Assembly: GCA_017504735.1 (NCBI GenBank)
Contig: JAFVQP010000209.1
Coordinates: forward strand, 1-8,125
DNA from: Clostridia bacterium
GTDB taxonomy: Bacteria > Bacillota_A > Clostridia > Christensenellales > Borkfalkiaceae
Direction: 5' to 3'
DNA length: 8,125 nt
Shown here: positions 6,556 through 8,125 of the stretch, piece by piece
How positions within the stretch are numbered: the first letter of the stretch is position 1
Layout: each line of letters opens with the position of its first letter
Program-made: the position numbers and the translations under genes
The notes under the pieces: model-generated
The model's database searches: none
What the model was told of the DNA's origin: nothing
The model's input: the letters and a program-made list of their open reading frames with translations, nothing else

Positions 6556-7851
6556 ATGTCCGAAAATAAGAAAAAATCTCATTATATATCTGGGCGTGAA
6601 TCACGAGATATCGCCCGTTACAATAAGAAAATAACTAAGGAATTTGAAAAGAGAAAGGGAAGGAAAAACGTTGAGGCAGAATATCTGACCGAAATGCAAG
6701 ACCCAAGCAATATTGTGGAATTTGACAATCTACATACCTATTTCTATACGGATGTAGGTACTGTAAAAGCAGTAAACGGTGTTAGCTTTTCCATCCCCGA
6801 AGGCGCAACGGTTGGCGTTGTAGGAGAATCGGGGTGCGGTAAGAGTGTTACGTCTCTTTCCTTGATGCAGCTTGTACAAGGGCCTAGTGGTCAAATTGTG
6901 GACGGTTCTATTCGCTTTCGTACCAATGCGTTCCGCCGTGATAAGGACGGAAAAAAAATCCCTATCTATGAAACGGAAGTGGTGGACGGGGAAGAGGTTG
7001 TTAAGTTAGACGAAAAAGGCAAACGCATTCATAAAAAGAATGTGCTTGGCGGCAACCTTTACGAAATGGATGAGAAGGTTTACGATATTGCAAAGATGCC
7101 GCTAGAGGCGATGCGTTCTATCCGCGGTAGAGAAATTGCAATGATTTTCCAAGAACCGATGACATCGTTAAACCCTGTGTTTACCATCGGTAATCAGTTG
7201 GATGAAGTGGCGTTTTTACACATTGAAGGCATTTCCAAAAAGGATGCGAAGGCGCGTAGCGTCGAAATGTTGCAGCTTGTCGGTATTGCCGATCCTGAAG
7301 GGGTTTACCAAAAATACCCTCACGAGTTATCTGGCGGTATGCGTCAACGTGTTATGATTGCAATGTCCTTGCTTTGCAACCCTCGTTTGATTATCGCAGA
7401 CGAACCTACGACTGCGCTTGACGTAACCATTCAGGCACAAATTTTAGATTTACTTCGTGATATTAAGGAAAAAATCAGCGGTTCGATTATGCTGATTACG
7501 CACGATTTAGGCGTCGTTGCGGAAATGGCAGATTTCGTTGTCGTTATGTACGCAGGAAAGGTGATTGAAATGGGTACGGTGGAAGAGATTTTCGACAATC
7601 CTTTACACCCTTACACCATTGGGTTGCAAAGAAGCAAACCTACGGTGGACGATGAGGTTGACTCGCTGTATTGTATCCCTGGTTTTGTTCCCAATCCCGT
7701 GGATATGCCAAATCATTGTTATTTTAAGGAAAGATGTTCAAGATGTATTGAAATGTGTTCAGGCGAATACCCAGGGATGATAAAGGTAAGCCCGACGCAT
7801 TACGTCGCTTGTCATTTATATCATGAAAATTGCAAAGTTGCAATAGAATAG
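6556..7851 (+). CDS. oppD: Oligopeptide ABC transporter ATP-binding protein, OppD/DppD type, with insertion
   Basis: This cytoplasmic ATPase energises peptide import. Nucleotide-binding motifs are complete: Walker A GESGCGKS (90-97), Q-loop IFQEPMTSLNP (Gln199), signature LSGGM (258-262), Walker B LIIADEP (278-284, catalytic Glu283), D-loop ALD and H-loop His316 (ITHDLG). The OppD/F C-terminal domain shows NPLHPYTIGLQRS (348-360) and a Cys cluster, Cys388, 394, 397, 401 and 419; in DppD-type proteins four such cysteines can hold a [4Fe-4S] cluster. At 431 residues it is about 100 longer than usual. The extra is a Lys/Arg/Glu-rich N-terminal extension (1-50) and a charged insertion (about 120-180) between Walker A and the Q-loop. 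The start ATG has AGAGG 8 nt upstream, inside the end of oppC. The order and spacing make it part of the opp operon. Confidence 0.95.
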   Translation: MSENKKKSHYISGRESRDIARYNKKITKEFEKRKGRKNVEAEYLTEMQDPSNIVEFDNLHTYFYTDVGTVKAVNGVSFSIPEGATVGVVGESGCGKSVTSLSLMQLVQGPSGQIVDGSIRFRTNAFRRDKDGKKIPIYETEVVDGEEVVKLDEKGKRIHKKNVLGGNLYEMDEKVYDIAKMPLEAMRSIRGREIAMIFQEPMTSLNPVFTIGNQLDEVAFLHIEGISKKDAKARSVEMLQLVGIADPEGVYQKYPHELSGGMRQRVMIAMSLLCNPRLIIADEPTTALDVTIQAQILDLLRDIKEKISGSIMLITHDLGVVAEMADFVVVMYAGKVIEMGTVEEIFDNPLHPYTIGLQRSKPTVDDEVDSLYCIPGFVPNPVDMPNHCYFKERCSRCIEMCSGEYPGMIKVSPTHYVACHLYHENCKVAIE

Positions 7852-7861
7852 GAGGAGAAAA

Positions 7862-8125
7862 ATGGATAATAAAGAATTAAAAGTAACGACGGTGGAAGAA
7901 AATGCTACCCCTGAAACGGTGGAAACTGCGCCTGCAGTTGAAGAAGTTGTATTGCCTGCACCTTTAACGAAAAAGGAAGTTAAAAAGGCAAAAAAGGCTG
8001 AAGAAAAAGCTGCTAAGAAAGCGAAAGAAGCTGAAGAGAAGAAGTCGATGGAAAAGGCAGCTGATAAACTAGGGGTTTCTACGGAAGGAAAAACAAAAGA
8101 AGAGGTTGCGAAAGAAGTAAATACC
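7862..8125 (+). CDS. N-terminal 88 residues of a downstream operon gene, probably OppF with a charged extension (partial)
   Basis: ATG 7862 is preceded by a strong AGGAGG 6 nt away, whose first bases overlap the oppD stop; the frame stays open to the window end. The visible protein is low-complexity and hydrophilic. Residues 1-30 are acidic with Pro, Thr and Val; about 36-68 are Lys/Glu/Ala-rich and should form a long charged helix or coiled coil; then LGVSTEGKTKEEVAKEV. No Walker A or other domain is reached. The position right after oppBCD is where oppF, the second ATPase, is normally found, and the N-terminal extension echoes that of the OppD here. The OppF identity is inference from gene order; an unrelated Lys-rich protein is possible. 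No symbol is assigned for that reason. Confidence 0.6.
   Translation, partial: MDNKELKVTTVEENATPETVETAPAVEEVVLPAPLTKKEVKKAKKAEEKAAKKAKEAEEKKSMEKAADKLGVSTEGKTKEEVAKEVNT

Larger units (their letters stand above)
440..8125 (+). other. Predicted single transcription unit: lipoprotein-oppA-oppB-oppC-oppD-(oppF)
   Basis: One promoter at 405-433 leads into six same-strand genes with gaps of 22, 49, 10, 5 and 10 bp and no recognisable terminator between them. Ribosome sites of oppC, oppD and the last gene overlap the ends of the preceding gene, which favours coupled translation. The largest gap (4413-4461), between oppA and oppB, combines an AT-rich sequence with a weak ribosome site, a likely place for expression to step down after the binding protein. 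The unit continues past the right edge. Confidence 0.8.

Overview
The window is a single-direction (+ strand) stretch from a low-to-mid GC bacterium, most likely an uncultured member of the Clostridia (Bacillota). The signs are strong AGGAGG-type ribosome sites, a clear sigma-A promoter, lipoprotein signal peptides with lipobox cysteines on the solute-binding protein, short intergenic gaps and Clostridia-like protein sequences. A gut lineage such as Christensenellales is possible, but the sequence alone does not prove it.

Layout. Positions 1-269 hold the 3' end of a hisF-like gene (histidine biosynthesis, cyclase subunit), closed by a strong intrinsic terminator at 275-307. An AT-rich spacer follows, carrying a near-perfect promoter (TTGACA, 17 bp, TAGAAT) at 405-433. 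From it runs what looks like one operon to the right edge: a surface lipoprotein with Listeria-Bacteroides (Flg_new/InlB B-type) repeats and a C-terminal beta-helix-like part (530-1822); an unusually large oligopeptide-binding lipoprotein, OppA-like (1845-4412); two permeases, OppB-like (4462-5466) and OppC-like (5477-6550); the ATPase OppD-like (6556-7851); and the start of another gene, probably the second ATPase oppF (from 7862, cut by the window end).

How the genes work together. OppA should be anchored outside the membrane and capture peptides. OppB and OppC form the channel. OppD, with the presumed OppF, powers import by ATP hydrolysis. The first gene is only 22 bp ahead of oppA with no terminator between them, so the repeat lipoprotein is probably co-expressed with the transporter. 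It may act at the cell surface in binding or presenting substrate, but that role is inference.

What stands out. This is a recognisable Opp/Dpp importer, but most subunits are enlarged compared with the textbook family. OppA has roughly 200 extra residues in its first lobe. OppC has a longer external loop and lacks the usual Arg of its GRD motif. OppD has a basic N-terminal extension and a charged insertion between Walker A and the Q-loop. The presumed OppF begins with a long Lys/Glu/Ala-rich segment. The co-transcribed repeat lipoprotein plus this set of expansions is the best candidate for something not well described. No mobile element, CRISPR array, tRNA or rRNA was seen.
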